Of a stretch of 35,240 nt of DNA, positions 7,815 through 17,431 are shown in pieces. The notes beneath the pieces were generated by a model. That model had not been told where the DNA came from and did not search any database. It saw only the letters and a program-made list of their open reading frames with translations. How positions within the stretch are numbered: position 1 is the stretch's first letter; each line of letters opens with the position of its first letter. The stretch comes from CAZSRX01 sp964609675 [NCBI: uncultured Bacteroidota bacterium] (GTDB taxonomy: Bacteria > CLD3 > SB21): contig CAZSRX010000038.1 of assembly GCA_964609675.1 (NCBI GenBank), positions 1-35,240 of the forward strand, in the 5' to 3' direction. Both the position numbers and the translations under genes were made by a program.

Positions 7815-9992
7815 TTATTTCCAGCTCAGCGACGCGCCCATATAGTAATTGCGAGGCAGTCCAGGTTCCAGATACACAGCCTGATTGCTGACAATATCGG
7901 GATTGATGAATGCGGAGGCGGCGTATTTACGGTCGAGCAGGTTGTTGATTCCCGCGAACACGTTCAGATACAGATGATCGGCGAATTGAATCGGCTTGCT
8001 TGTCCCGAAAGAGAGGCTGAATATTTTATACGACGGGACTTCATAGGTGTTCGCGTCGTCCGCCCAGTATTTGCCGACACCCTGCGCCTGGAATTCGACG
8101 AAGACATGATTAAAGAACAACGGAATATATTTTACCGCGAATTTATAATACAGGTCGGGCAGTCCGGCGACTTTGTTGTTGCCGTAATCGGCATTGAAGC
8201 CGGCGTACAGCGAGTCAACCGAATAATCTTTGTATTTGTTGCTGGCATACGTCAGATTAGAACTGACCGACAGGCCGTAATTAAAATTCGTGTTCAGAGC
8301 GAATTCCACACCCATACGACGGGTTTCGCCGGCAGAGAGGTAGAAGCGGCCGGCTTTGTAGGGGATGAGATCGTTTTTCACCTGAATCCAGTATAATGCG
8401 GCGTCATAATCTAAAGCGCGCAGGAGGCCGTCTTCCGATACGGAAAGGATCTGCTTGGTGCCGACTTCTATTGTGGTAGATTTAATCGGATCGAGCAGGG
8501 GATTGACCGTATAGATTGTGTCGTAACCGTTTACGCTGGAAGGATCGGTCTCGTTGCCGGCCGGGACTTCGATGCCGCCGCCGAGATTGGCGTACACGCT
8601 GTGATTTTCAGTGAAGCGATACGAAACGCCGGCTTTGGGAATAATACCTTTGAAGGTCTTGCTTTGCAGGCCAAGGATGCGTGATTTATAATCCGCGGCG
8701 GCATTGTTGACCGGATAGCCTTCGTTGAAGTAGGTGATGCCGTCGTAGCGGAGACCGGCCAGGAAGGACCATTGCTCATTGACGTTGAATTCGTCCTGGA
8801 AAAATGCGCCCAGATTCCGCGCGCCCTCGCGTTTATTGGTGCCCAGCGAAGTACCGCGTTGGCCGTTGTTGAGGGAATAAAAAAGAATCGCGCCGTCCTG
8901 ATACGATCCGTCGAATCCGGCGATCACGGTATTTTTCAGATCGTCCGAGAATTTCATTTGATTCCGGTAGGTGGCACTGCCGCCGAAGTGGTAGCGCGTG
9001 AAATCACGGAACGTGTTGCGCTCCGATCGCTGGAGGTATTTCGGATTGACATAGACCATGCCGGAGACGCCGTTGTTCGGATTAATCTGGTGATCAATGG
9101 TCATGCCGAAAAGCCCGAGCTTGTTGATGCGGCGTTCATCCTGCGTGAGATATTTCGGGTTGGCCTGTTTGGGCAGCGTATCAAACTGGTGGGCATTGAG
9201 TGGCCCTGGGATATCGAATGCGTTGAAGGTGTACATGACATTAAGCCCAAGCACGGTCTGTTCGGTCAGGCGGGATTCGATGCCCATGGACATCAGGTCG
9301 CGGGATGAGGCGGAATGCTGGCGCCAGCCGTCGAACCGGTTGCGCACATACGAAGCGAAGAACTTCGTGGCGCCGATCATCGTTCCGGTCTGCGCGGTGT
9401 ATTCCTGCAGGCCGAAACTGCCGAATTTGGAGCGCACGGTCGCGAAATAACCGTCATATACCGGTACTGTACTGATGCTGATGATGCCGCCGCCGGCGTT
9501 GCCCCATACCGCGGATGCATTGGAGCGCACGACCTCGATTTTCTCCGTGATGGACGGATCGATCATGTCGAAGGACGTGCGGCCGTCGGGTTCGGTCTGC
9601 GGGAGACCGTTTAAAAGGACGCGGATGCCCCGGGAGGTGCCGGCATTCGACCGGTCGCCCGCCCCGCGCGCGCCGAACCCGCGGATCGTGATGCGGACGT
9701 CGGAATTGCCGTAGCGTGACTGCGCCAGCACACCGGGCGATTGCGTGAGCGCTTCATCAATGCCGTAGCCGCGCTGTTTTTCCATTTGAGGTTTGGTGAT
9801 AATCGTTACCGCCATGGGAACTTCAATAACCGGTTCCGCTATACGTGTGGCGGTGACGGTGATGGTCGGTAAATAGTAGGATACCGAATCCTTACCAATG
9901 ACCTCCTTTATCGGCCGCTCAGTTTCCTGTGTGAAACCGTTAACCGAGCAAACCCATAATAAAAAGCTAATAAAGAAACTATGGTATTTCAT
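7815..9992 (-). CDS. TonB-dependent outer-membrane receptor (FecA/siderophore-like)
   Basis: The 725-residue protein has a signal peptide (about 1-21, MKYHSFFISFLLWVCSVNGF) and then a plug domain (about 55-170) with PTITVTATR, IDEALTQSPGV and VRITIRGFGARG. A 22-strand-type barrel with tyrosine-rich strands follows. The C-terminus is YYMGASLSWK, close to the usual beta-signal. Such receptors import ferric siderophores, other chelates or sugars using TonB energy; the FecA-like plug makes an iron chelate most likely, but the ligand cannot be read from sequence. No tonB/exbBD genes, carboxypeptidase-like domain or partner SusD is present nearby. A terminator separates it from ggt. Confidence 0.93.
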   Translation of the reverse strand: MKYHSFFISFLLWVCSVNGFTQETERPIKEVIGKDSVSYYLPTITVTATRIAEPVIEVPMAVTIITKPQMEKQRGYGIDEALTQSPGVLAQSRYGNSDVRITIRGFGARGAGDRSNAGTSRGIRVLLNGLPQTEPDGRTSFDMIDPSITEKIEVVRSNASAVWGNAGGGIISISTVPVYDGYFATVRSKFGSFGLQEYTAQTGTMIGATKFFASYVRNRFDGWRQHSASSRDLMSMGIESRLTEQTVLGLNVMYTFNAFDIPGPLNAHQFDTLPKQANPKYLTQDERRINKLGLFGMTIDHQINPNNGVSGMVYVNPKYLQRSERNTFRDFTRYHFGGSATYRNQMKFSDDLKNTVIAGFDGSYQDGAILFYSLNNGQRGTSLGTNKREGARNLGAFFQDEFNVNEQWSFLAGLRYDGITYFNEGYPVNNAAADYKSRILGLQSKTFKGIIPKAGVSYRFTENHSVYANLGGGIEVPAGNETDPSSVNGYDTIYTVNPLLDPIKSTTIEVGTKQILSVSEDGLLRALDYDAALYWIQVKNDLIPYKAGRFYLSAGETRRMGVEFALNTNFNYGLSVSSNLTYASNKYKDYSVDSLYAGFNADYGNNKVAGLPDLYYKFAVKYIPLFFNHVFVEFQAQGVGKYWADDANTYEVPSYKIFSLSFGTSKPIQFADHLYLNVFAGINNLLDRKYAASAFINPDIVSNQAVYLEPGLPRNYYMGASLSWK

Positions 9993-10099
9993 AATTTAAA
10001 AATCCTGTTTATATATAAAACGTGTCAGGCACAACGTACCGTAAGCCGGTTGTCGTTATGTCAACCGCCGTTATAATCAGTTAATAGGGTCAATGCATT

Positions 10100-10504
10100 T
10101 CAAAATAAGAATTTCGGAGGATGAAAAATCCTTTTGTAAGTCTCCAGTTCAGGAAGCTGTTGCTCATCACTGTTCAGGTTTTCAGGATCCCCGGACGGGG
10201 CACACCAATGTTGTCCGATGAAATTGATTATATTGACCGATGCTTTCATTTTCAGGAACGATTTCCCTTTTTTAACCTCATCCCGTTTCACTTCTTCCTG
10301 ATATTGATGGTACTCCTCTGAGCCTTGCGATGCTTTAAAATAATAAAAAACATCCTCATCCATATCCACGATATCCATATAAAGTACGATTTTGTGGGGA
10401 TTGAGAAAAACACTGAAATAGACCTGCGGATTGACGCTGATCATTACCCAAAGGCTGATAATTCCAATAAAGGCGTTTCTTAGTATTTGATAAGCTATAT
10501 ACAT
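10100..10504 (-). CDS. Hypothetical protein with N-terminal membrane/signal segment
   Basis: The 134-residue protein is not recognised. The first roughly 30 residues (AFIGIISLWVMISVNPQVYF) form one hydrophobic segment that could be a signal peptide or anchor. It is followed by an acidic, tyrosine-rich middle and a basic KRDEVKKGKSF stretch. No good ribosome binding site is visible before the ATG, so the start is uncertain. It is divergent from the Nudix gene across a 187-bp AT-rich gap that should hold promoters for both. Confidence 0.5.
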   Translation of the reverse strand: MYIAYQILRNAFIGIISLWVMISVNPQVYFSVFLNPHKIVLYMDIVDMDEDVFYYFKASQGSEEYHQYQEEVKRDEVKKGKSFLKMKASVNIINFIGQHWCAPSGDPENLNSDEQQLPELETYKRIFHPPKFLF

Positions 10505-10691
10505 GGATATTTACACAGAATATCTATGCGTATATATACAAAATTAAAATGAAAAACCAATGATATTTATGGTTACGTAACTTGATACATTTCAAGTCTT
10601 AAATAATGAAATATTTATTTTGATAATCTTTTCATTTGTTATATATTGCAACAAATTTTAAGACACCAAAGACAACAGTTATTCACGGAAA

Positions 10692-11171
10692 ATGCACGCG
10701 CAAAAGAAGAAAATATTTGAAATTGTTGTTCGCGCCATAATCATTTTTGAAAATCGCTTGCTCATCAATGTCCGGAGTGGGCGGTATGCGTTTCTGCCGG
10801 GCGGCAAGGTGAATCACGGCGAAACATTACAGGAAGCGCTGATCAGAGAAATAAAGGAAGAGGTTCATACAGTGATTACTCCGGGACCGCTGTATCTGGT
10901 AGGAGAAAATTTTTACAGACAGAAGTTTCATGATATACACGAACTGGGCTTTTATTTCCTGGTTTCGACCGCGGAGCCGCTGTTTCCACTGGATCAGGAA
11001 CGGCCGAATCCGGATGCGCCGGATTTAATTTTCCGTTATGTGTCGCTTACAGAACTGCATACGGTTCATCTGCTTCCAGGGCCGTTATGCAAGTGGCTAA
11101 CGCCCGAAATGATGCAACAGCTTCATCCTTCGACCCGGCATTGCGTGCTCAGCGAAACCGCTTCATTTTGA
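10692..11171 (+). CDS. Nudix hydrolase
   Basis: The 159-residue protein hydrolyses a nucleoside diphosphate linked to another group; the substrate is unknown. The Nudix box spans residues 38-60 (G-x5-E-x7-REIKEE), with the metal-binding Glu pair at 56-57. The conserved Gly near its end is replaced by His59, a small departure from consensus. The N-terminal strand (IVVRAIIIFENRLLINVR) and FLPGGKV are typical. It precedes the GH57 gene by 10 nt, so they are probably cotranscribed. Confidence 0.9.
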   Translation: MHAQKKKIFEIVVRAIIIFENRLLINVRSGRYAFLPGGKVNHGETLQEALIREIKEEVHTVITPGPLYLVGENFYRQKFHDIHELGFYFLVSTAEPLFPLDQERPNPDAPDLIFRYVSLTELHTVHLLPGPLCKWLTPEMMQQLHPSTRHCVLSETASF

Positions 11172-11181
11172 GAAAACCCCT

Positions 11182-13329
11182 TTGACAGGAAAACTAAATA
11201 TCGCCTTTATCTGGCATCAGCATCAGCCGTATTATAAGGTCCGGCAAGCAGACGGAAGAAGCCTTTACCATCTGCCGTGGGTGCGGCTGCATGCGGTCAA
11301 AGATTATTATGATATTCCGAATTATCTGAAGCAGTATCCGGCGATAAAGCAGAATTTTAATCTGGTGCCGTCGTTGCTGGAACAGATCCGGGATTATACA
11401 GAGAACCGCGCTACGGACCATATTATCGATTTAACCCTGCGTTCGCCGGAAGATCTTAGCGAAAAAGAACATGCGGAAGTTCTGGATTTGTTTTTTATGG
11501 CCAATTATGAACGTATGATTATTCCACAGCCGCGCTACCGGCAGTTGCTTCAGAAAAAACTGGACCGGGAGGCTTTTTCACGGCAGGATATCATGGATCT
11601 TCAGGTTTGGTACAATCTGTGCTGGGTGGGCGAGCACTGGAAGGATGAAGAGCCTTTTGCATCGCTGATGGCCAAGGGGCAGGCTTTTACGGAAGCCGAC
11701 AAATCTCTGGTGCTGGAAGGTCACTATGCCCTCATGGCGGAGGTAATTCCGCTATACCGTGATTTGGCTGCATCCGGACAGATAGAGCTTTCGGTAACGC
11801 CCTTTTATCATCCTATTTTACCGTTGCTGTGCGACAGCGCGATAGCCAGCATCAGCGATGACCGTTATATTGAACCGGAGATTCGGTTCCGGCACCCGGA
11901 AGATGCGGCGCATCAGATAGGCCGGGCTTTTGATTATTTTCAAGAACTGTTTGGCTACCGTCCGCGCGGCATGTGGCCTTCCGAGGGGAGTGTCAGCGAA
12001 GAAGCCTGCGGTCTCATCCGGTCGGCCGGAGCGGAGTGGATTGCCACGGACCAGGAAATATTATACCGTTCCGATGTCGACGACAGCCGCCGGGATATTC
12101 TGCTTCCGCATGTTCTGCGCACGGATCACGGCGATCTTTTAATTCTGTTTCGGGACCACACGCTGTCCGACCTCATCGGTTTTTCGTATGCGTATAAACC
12201 GCCGGAAAAAGCGGCCGAAGATTTCATTCGCCGGTTGGAAAGCGTCAGAGAGTTGCTGGTTGTTGACGGTAAAAATCCGGAACGGTATCTGCTTCCGATC
12301 ATTCTTGACGGAGAAAATTGCTGGGAATATTATGAGCAGAACGGTAAGCCCTTTCTCCATGCGTTATATCAGCGCTTAAGCCGGAGCGAATCCCTTGCGA
12401 CGCAGACCGTAAGCGGTTTTATAGACGCTGCCGGATCTAACGGCGCCGAACGGCCGCATCTCACCCGCCTGCATCCGGGGTCATGGATTAATCACAACTT
12501 CCGTATTTGGATCGGCGGGCATCCCGAAGAAAATACCGCCTGGAAATATCTTAAAACCACGAGGGATTTTCTGGCGCAGGCCGAGAAAGAACGCCGCCTG
12601 CCCGAAGCCATTATCCGGGCAGCCTGGGAAGAAATATACATCGCCGAGGGCAGCGATTGGTTCTGGTGGTTTGGCGACGATCATTGGGCGTATAACAAAC
12701 ATCGTTTTGACGATCTGTTCCGTCATCATCTGATACGCGTCTATGAATTGATGGAGGAGCCGACGCCTCCTGAATTGCATCAGCCGATTATGGCGGCGGA
12801 TAGGCGGGCCCAGGCGATCCGCATGCCGACCGGAGTGATTACCCCGAAAATCGACGGTCAGCGGAATCACCATTATGAATGGCGCCTGGCGGGCCTTTAT
12901 GAAGCCTCTTTAGACAGCGACACGATGAATGTCTCGGATGCATGGATTGAAAAAATATATTTCGGATTTGATATGCATTATCTGTATTTAAGAATAGATT
13001 TTTATGAACGCAAGATTGACTATTTCAAACAAGCCGATGGTCTTTCGCTGGAGATTCATTTTCAGAAGGAAGAACCGCTGGCTGTCCGATTTCATAAGTA
13101 TTACTGTGAAACTACTATAAATAAACCATTTCAGTGCGAATATATTTTTGAAGACGTATTTGAAGCCGCCATACCGCTTTCAGCGCTGGATTATGCGTCG
13201 CACGAAAATATGGTCTTTTACGCTGTCATTAAAAACGGTGATTTTGAAATTGTGCGCCGGCCCTCCCGCCAGCCGGTTGAGATAGAGATTCCCGATGATT
13301 CGATTGACCAGTATTTATGGTCCGTATAA
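11182..13329 (+). CDS. Glycoside hydrolase family 57 (alpha-amylase/4-alpha-glucanotransferase type)
   Basis: The 715-residue protein acts on alpha-glucans. GH57 marks are WHQHQPYY (residues 11-18), WPSEGS with Glu268 as the expected nucleophile, and ILDGENCWEYY with Asp376 as the expected acid/base. The C-terminal third is a beta-rich domain (about 570-715) of unknown binding role. The start is a TTG at 11182, because the conserved N-terminal strand begins five codons later and no ATG is available. GAG 10 nt upstream, at the end of the Nudix gene, may serve for initiation. It follows the Nudix gene and precedes agmatinase by 18 nt. Whether it hydrolyses or transfers cannot be decided from sequence. 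Confidence 0.93.
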   Translation: MTGKLNIAFIWHQHQPYYKVRQADGRSLYHLPWVRLHAVKDYYDIPNYLKQYPAIKQNFNLVPSLLEQIRDYTENRATDHIIDLTLRSPEDLSEKEHAEVLDLFFMANYERMIIPQPRYRQLLQKKLDREAFSRQDIMDLQVWYNLCWVGEHWKDEEPFASLMAKGQAFTEADKSLVLEGHYALMAEVIPLYRDLAASGQIELSVTPFYHPILPLLCDSAIASISDDRYIEPEIRFRHPEDAAHQIGRAFDYFQELFGYRPRGMWPSEGSVSEEACGLIRSAGAEWIATDQEILYRSDVDDSRRDILLPHVLRTDHGDLLILFRDHTLSDLIGFSYAYKPPEKAAEDFIRRLESVRELLVVDGKNPERYLLPIILDGENCWEYYEQNGKPFLHALYQRLSRSESLATQTVSGFIDAAGSNGAERPHLTRLHPGSWINHNFRIWIGGHPEENTAWKYLKTTRDFLAQAEKERRLPEAIIRAAWEEIYIAEGSDWFWWFGDDHWAYNKHRFDDLFRHHLIRVYELMEEPTPPELHQPIMAADRRAQAIRMPTGVITPKIDGQRNHHYEWRLAGLYEASLDSDTMNVSDAWIEKIYFGFDMHYLYLRIDFYERKIDYFKQADGLSLEIHFQKEEPLAVRFHKYYCETTINKPFQCEYIFEDVFEAAIPLSALDYASHENMVFYAVIKNGDFEIVRRPSRQPVEIEIPDDSIDQYLWSV

Positions 13330-13347
13330 CCCGAAAGGAAAACCAAT

Positions 13348-14220
13348 ATGAGCCATGTACCAAATAATTTTCTGGGTTTGGAAAAATCGTACAGTGATTA
13401 TCGGACCGCCCGTGTAGCCGTTTTGCCGCTTCCGTATGAGGCCACGACCAGCTACGGCAAGGGAACGCGCCTCGGACCGGCCGCTATCATCCGCGCCTCA
13501 CAGACGGTGGAAATGTACGATGAGGAACTGGATGAAGAAACATTCCGTCGTTTCGGCATTGCTACGCTGCCGCCGGTAAAGTTTGGCAACAAAAGGGGAG
13601 CAGCGGCCATGGATTTGATAGCCACGCGCGTCCGTCAAATTCTGAAAGACGGTAAAATGCCCGTCTGTCTCGGCGGCGAGCACACCGTAAGTTACGGAAT
13701 TGTCAAAGCGTTTACCGAAAGAGAGGGTGATTTTTCCGTCCTGCAGATTGATGCCCATTCGGACCTCAGGGATTCGTATGAAGGTACGCCGTGGAGTCAC
13801 GCCAGCGTGATGAAACGGATATGGGAAATCAATCCGCACATCGTTCAGACCGCCATCCGGGCCCAGTGCCGAGAGGAACGCGCGTTCATTGTGAAAAACC
13901 GCATCCATACTTTTTACGATAAAGATATTCATGAATCGGCGGACTGGATCGGCCGGGTACTCGCCGCGCTGAAAGAACGGGTTTATATAACCGTGGACTG
14001 TGACGGTATCGATCCGGCGATTATACCGGCTACCGGAACTCCCGAGCCCGGCGGACTTACCTGGCGCGAAACCGTGGCCCTGATGCGGAACGTCTGTCGC
14101 GAAAAAACCGTCATTGGTTTTGACGTGGTGGAACTGGCGCCGAATAAAGAAACCCATCACTCGCAGGATTTTCTCGCGAAACTGGCCTACAAAATGATGG
14201 GATATATTTTTACGAAGTAA
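13348..14220 (+). CDS. speB: Agmatinase / ureohydrolase
   Basis: The 290-residue protein belongs to the arginase/agmatinase family and likely converts agmatine to putrescine and urea in polyamine synthesis. All metal-binding positions are present: His112 (GGEH), Asp135, His137 and Asp139 (DAHSD), and Asp217 and Asp219 (DCDGIDP). YGKGTRLGP near the N-terminus and TGTPEPGG favour agmatinase over arginase. The ATG is preceded by AAAGGAAA. It is last in the Nudix-GH57-agmatinase run and meets a convergent gene only 7 nt away, with no obvious terminator. Confidence 0.92.
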   Translation: MSHVPNNFLGLEKSYSDYRTARVAVLPLPYEATTSYGKGTRLGPAAIIRASQTVEMYDEELDEETFRRFGIATLPPVKFGNKRGAAAMDLIATRVRQILKDGKMPVCLGGEHTVSYGIVKAFTEREGDFSVLQIDAHSDLRDSYEGTPWSHASVMKRIWEINPHIVQTAIRAQCREERAFIVKNRIHTFYDKDIHESADWIGRVLAALKERVYITVDCDGIDPAIIPATGTPEPGGLTWRETVALMRNVCREKTVIGFDVVELAPNKETHHSQDFLAKLAYKMMGYIFTK

Positions 14221-14227
14221 TAATCCG

Positions 14228-15307
14228 TCAGGATAATTTACTTTCGATCTTACTGGCTAATACCGAAACATCCTCGGAATCCACAATATCGCAGTTCGGT
14301 AGGGTTTTTAACTGCGCCAGCATGTTCTGATTGATGTTGCTGTCGGTGATGAAAATAAACGGAATATGCTCATAGGCGCTGTTTTCGCGAACCTGCATGC
14401 AGAAGTCGTAGCCGCTCAGTTCGTCATATTTAAAATCGGATACAATCAAATCCGGTGTGTTGTCTTTAAGCGAAGCGATGCCCTGTGTGATGTCCGAGGC
14501 GGTTGTCACTTTATGGCCCAGCCCGGCTAAATTCTTTTCAATGACTTTTCGGACGACCAGACTCTGATTAATGACCAGAATAGAGCCTTTTTTGGCAGCT
14601 TGCGTCGTGGCGCCTTCATCAAAGGTCATAATCTTTGGTTTGATGACAAACTGTCCGTCTTCCCATCCCATCATGATATCGATCGCTTCGGCATCGGCGA
14701 GATCTTTGTATTTGACCTGCTGCAGGATGCCTTTTTCATACGTAATAACGGCGTTATCGCCGGCATGTTGAAGTTCTACCGTGCCGGTCAGCGAATTTTC
14801 CTCGCAGAAAGCGAGGATTTCGGTGATATGCTTGTCTTTAAGACTTCCCGAGGGTCCTGCCGGTGAAGCGCTCTTGGCCTGTTTGGCTTTTTCGGATACG
14901 ACCGCATTGGTTTCGCGGAGGCGCTGGCTCATGATTTTGCTCATTGCGATGGATATGGAGGGATACTTTTCAAGAATGACGTCGAAGTCGTCTTTATCCA
15001 GAACGAATGTTTCGGTATCGGTAATCGCCGTGATAGTGGCCGAACGGGGTTCGCCGGTCAGCAGGGACATTTCCCCGAAGTAGTTACCGGAACTGATATA
15101 AGCCAGCAGTTCACCGTTGGCGGCAGACACGGAAACTTTGCCGCTGAGAACAATGTACATACGGTCGCCGGGATCGCCTACTTTACAAATCACGGTGTTG
15201 GCCTTAAACTGCTTGAATTTCAGTTTCTCGGTAATAAAATCGATGCTGTCCCTTCCCAGAGAACGGAAAAAAGGCACATTCTTCAGTATTTCGCCAATCT
15301 GTATCAT
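14228..15307 (-). CDS. cNMP-binding / PATAN (DUF4388) / receiver-like regulator
   Basis: The 359-residue protein has three parts. A cyclic-nucleotide-binding domain (about 1-125) has FGEMSLLTGEPRSA, with Arg88 at the phosphate-binding position. A PATAN/DUF4388-like region (about 150-228) follows. A C-terminal receiver fold (about 241-359) keeps the phosphoacceptor-position Asp291 (LIVSDF), but the paired acidic residues that bind Mg are Asn247-Gln248 (ILVINQS) and the conserved Lys is not evident. The receiver is probably not phosphorylated in the usual way. No DNA-binding domain is present. Last gene of the minus-strand block. Confidence 0.85.
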   Translation of the reverse strand: MIQIGEILKNVPFFRSLGRDSIDFITEKLKFKQFKANTVICKVGDPGDRMYIVLSGKVSVSAANGELLAYISSGNYFGEMSLLTGEPRSATITAITDTETFVLDKDDFDVILEKYPSISIAMSKIMSQRLRETNAVVSEKAKQAKSASPAGPSGSLKDKHITEILAFCEENSLTGTVELQHAGDNAVITYEKGILQQVKYKDLADAEAIDIMMGWEDGQFVIKPKIMTFDEGATTQAAKKGSILVINQSLVVRKVIEKNLAGLGHKVTTASDITQGIASLKDNTPDLIVSDFKYDELSGYDFCMQVRENSAYEHIPFIFITDSNINQNMLAQLKTLPNCDIVDSEDVSVLASKIESKLS

Positions 15308-15341
15308 GCAAAGCCTCCAGCGAGATAAATAAATTTTTTAT

Positions 15342-15554
15342 TTAAAATTTTTTAACAACCCAGTTGATTACATAAAGAACGGCCGCGAGCAGAATGACCA
15401 GCAGCAAGATACTCCGGTTAAACGAGGAACGTATGCCTGAAGGCGGCCGTCGGAAGTGAATCCGTTTTTTTCGCTTGACTTCCGGATCTTCTTCAGGTTT
15501 ATAAAACAGCGGTTTGTAATCAAATTGCTTATGTTGAGGCAGTTTGAATAACAT
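15342..15554 (-). CDS. Small single-span membrane protein
   Basis: The 70-residue protein has a basic middle (KRKKRIHFRR) and one C-terminal transmembrane helix (about 48-67, SILLLVILLAAVLYVINWVV) with a short KKF tail. This is the layout of a tail-anchored protein. Its start lies only 3 nt after the stop of the M50 protease gene, so it is probably translated by coupling. Function unknown; a role with the protease is only suggested by position. Confidence 0.7.
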   Translation of the reverse strand: MLFKLPQHKQFDYKPLFYKPEEDPEVKRKKRIHFRRPPSGIRSSFNRSILLLVILLAAVLYVINWVVKKF

Positions 15555-15557
15555 ATT

Positions 15558-16220
15558 TCAGGTAGTAAAAAAATTGATCATACTTTGTATAACGCCCAAC
15601 AGATTGTTCAGGATAGGATTCATAACCCTTCCGATAATTCCCACAGACATCAGAAGAATCAGTACAAACATACCGATAAAACCGAGACTGCGGTACTGTT
15701 CGGCCAGCTCATAGGGAAGCAGACTGGCAATCAGATGGGAGCCATCTAAGGGCGGTACAGGTATCAGATTGAAAACAGCGAGCACCAGATTCAGAATAAT
15801 ACTTTTACTTAAAAATTCATAAACCGAATTGGCCATACTGACGCCAAAGGCATCCACGAGCATCTTTTCAAAAAACAGTGATACGATGATAATGATGACA
15901 GCCGAAAAAATAGCCAGAAGAAAGTTTGATGCGGGACCGGCGAAGGAAACTAGAATGTCGTCCCGGCGATAATTACGATAGTTATTGGGATTGACCGGAA
16001 CCGGTTTGGCCCATCCGAAAAGAATGCCGGCGCCCGTTACAACAAGAATAACCGGTATTACAATGGTTCCCCACAAATCGATATGTTTAATGGGGTTTAA
16101 GGTAATACGTCCCTCATAATAGGCGGTGTTGTCGCCGCACCATTTGGCGACAAGTCCGTGCGCGCATTCATGAATCACGACGGCAAATACCAGCACCGGG
16201 AAATAAATCAAATCCAGCAA
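15558..16220 (-). CDS. Site-2-protease-like membrane metalloprotease (M50)
   Basis: The 220-residue integral membrane protein has the zinc-binding motif HECAH near residue 18 and the third ligand region NLIPVPPLDGSH near 145. It has about six hydrophobic segments. This is the short, PDZ-less M50 family (YwhC-like) that cleaves substrates within the membrane; substrates are unknown. The next gene downstream starts 3 nt after its stop, and it follows rsmI after a 72-nt gap. Confidence 0.9.
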   Translation of the reverse strand: MLDLIYFPVLVFAVVIHECAHGLVAKWCGDNTAYYEGRITLNPIKHIDLWGTIVIPVILVVTGAGILFGWAKPVPVNPNNYRNYRRDDILVSFAGPASNFLLAIFSAVIIIIVSLFFEKMLVDAFGVSMANSVYEFLSKSIILNLVLAVFNLIPVPPLDGSHLIASLLPYELAEQYRSLGFIGMFVLILLMSVGIIGRVMNPILNNLLGVIQSMINFFTT

Positions 16221-16292
16221 AGCATTCTTTCGGTTAAGTTATTAAAAATATACATAGCTATATGTACGAAAATTCCATGAGAATGTCAATTT

Positions 16293-17030
16293 TTAAAGGC
16301 ATTCGTTTTCCTGAGATTTATCGCAATGTTTTATGGTCTCATTATCCGATTGGGCGGTGTGTTTTTTTCCGGCTATCAAAATAACGAATTCGCCGCGAGG
16401 AGCATTCCGATTAAAATGTTCCAGCAGTTCATCCGCCGAGCCGCGGATAATCTCCTCAAATTTTTTAGTCAGTTCCCGCGCCGCCGCGACCATGCGGTTT
16501 GGACAATATTCGCGTATTTCCTGAAGCAGTTTGATGATGCGGTGCGGGGATTCGTAAAGGATGATCGTGCGGTGCTCCCGGCTGAGTTCGCGCCAGCGGG
16601 TTTGTCGGCCTTTTTTATGCGGTAAGAAGCCCTCAAAAACAAATCGGTCGGTAGGCAGTCCGGAAATGCTGAGAGCCAGCACGGCCGCCGCGGGTCCGGG
16701 AATCCCCACTACGGGAATATGCTGTTCATGCGCCGCGCGAACCAACTTGAATGCCGGATCGGAAAGGGTCGGTGTGCCGGCTTCAGAAACCACGGCCACC
16801 GACTTGCCGGACTGAAGCTCGCCAATCAGCCAAGGCAACTTGCGGACCTCATTATGCTCGAAATAGCTGGTAGTGGGTTTTTGGATGTTATAATGTTTCA
16901 GCAATATGCTGGTTGACCGCGTGTCCTCGCAGGCAATCAGATCCACTTCGCCGAGTATCCTGACGGCGCGGAACGACATATCTTCCAGGTTGCCGATTGG
17001 GGTAGCCACTATGTAAAGCGTTCCGCTCAT
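16293..17030 (-). CDS. rsmI: 16S rRNA (cytidine-1402-2'-O)-methyltransferase
   Basis: The 245-residue protein 2'-O-methylates C1402 in the decoding centre of 16S rRNA. GTLYIVATPIGNLEDMS at the N-terminus, ACEDTRST, SEAGTPTLSDP and the later YESPHRI are the family motifs in order. The conserved Asp of SDAGTP is Glu here. A short basic tail extends beyond the usual end. Its ATG overlaps the rnpA stop by 4 nt, which indicates coupled translation. Confidence 0.96.
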   Translation of the reverse strand: MSGTLYIVATPIGNLEDMSFRAVRILGEVDLIACEDTRSTSILLKHYNIQKPTTSYFEHNEVRKLPWLIGELQSGKSVAVVSEAGTPTLSDPAFKLVRAAHEQHIPVVGIPGPAAAVLALSISGLPTDRFVFEGFLPHKKGRQTRWRELSREHRTIILYESPHRIIKLLQEIREYCPNRMVAAARELTKKFEEIIRGSADELLEHFNRNAPRGEFVILIAGKKHTAQSDNETIKHCDKSQENECL

Positions 17031-17419
17031 GCAAGTCCGGCCGGCTCCCGGGAAGCGGTTTTGAATTTTTGCGCCAGCGTCAGGATGTCATTACAGAGGG
17101 CCGCGTATGAGCCGTGCGTTATGGTAGGCAAAGCGATGATGAGCGTATGCCGGCCGTTAAAAATAGTTTTGTTTTTTCGGACGACTTCGCGTAGGAGGCG
17201 TTTGCAGCGGTTTCGGACCACGGCATTTCCTATCCGCCGCCCGCAGATGAATGCTATTTTCATACCGCTGTCCGGCGCAGGTTCTGAAATAAAATAAACA
17301 AAATTGCCATAAAGCCTTCTTCCTTCCCTGAATAATCGCTCAAAATCTTTTCGGCCGGAAAGGATATGTGTTTTTTTCAGGGTTTCAGCTGTCATGGAAA
17401 TAACCGTTACATCGGTCAT
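17027..17419 (-). CDS. rnpA: Ribonuclease P protein component
   Basis: The 130-residue basic protein is the cofactor of the RNase P ribozyme that matures tRNA 5' ends. The diagnostic AVVRNRCKRLLREVVR motif lies at about 66-81, with the RNR signature at 69-71. Either Met1 (17419) or Met9 may start; Met1 lies 12 nt after the upstream kinase stop. The gene is usually found next to rpmH and yidC near the origin. Here its neighbours are a histidine kinase and rsmI, which is unusual. Confidence 0.93.
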   Translation of the reverse strand: MTDVTVISMTAETLKKTHILSGRKDFERLFREGRRLYGNFVYFISEPAPDSGMKIAFICGRRIGNAVVRNRCKRLLREVVRKNKTIFNGRHTLIIALPTITHGSYAALCNDILTLAQKFKTASREPAGLA

Positions 17420-17431
17420 GATGGCGGCCTA

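Noticed and set aside
7235-7891. 218-residue plus-strand open frame
   Set aside because: Antisense across ggt, a terminator and the receptor 3' end; Arg/His-rich shadow composition.
13498-14160. 220-residue minus-strand open frame in speB
   Set aside because: Antisense to the intact agmatinase, whose metal ligands are all present.
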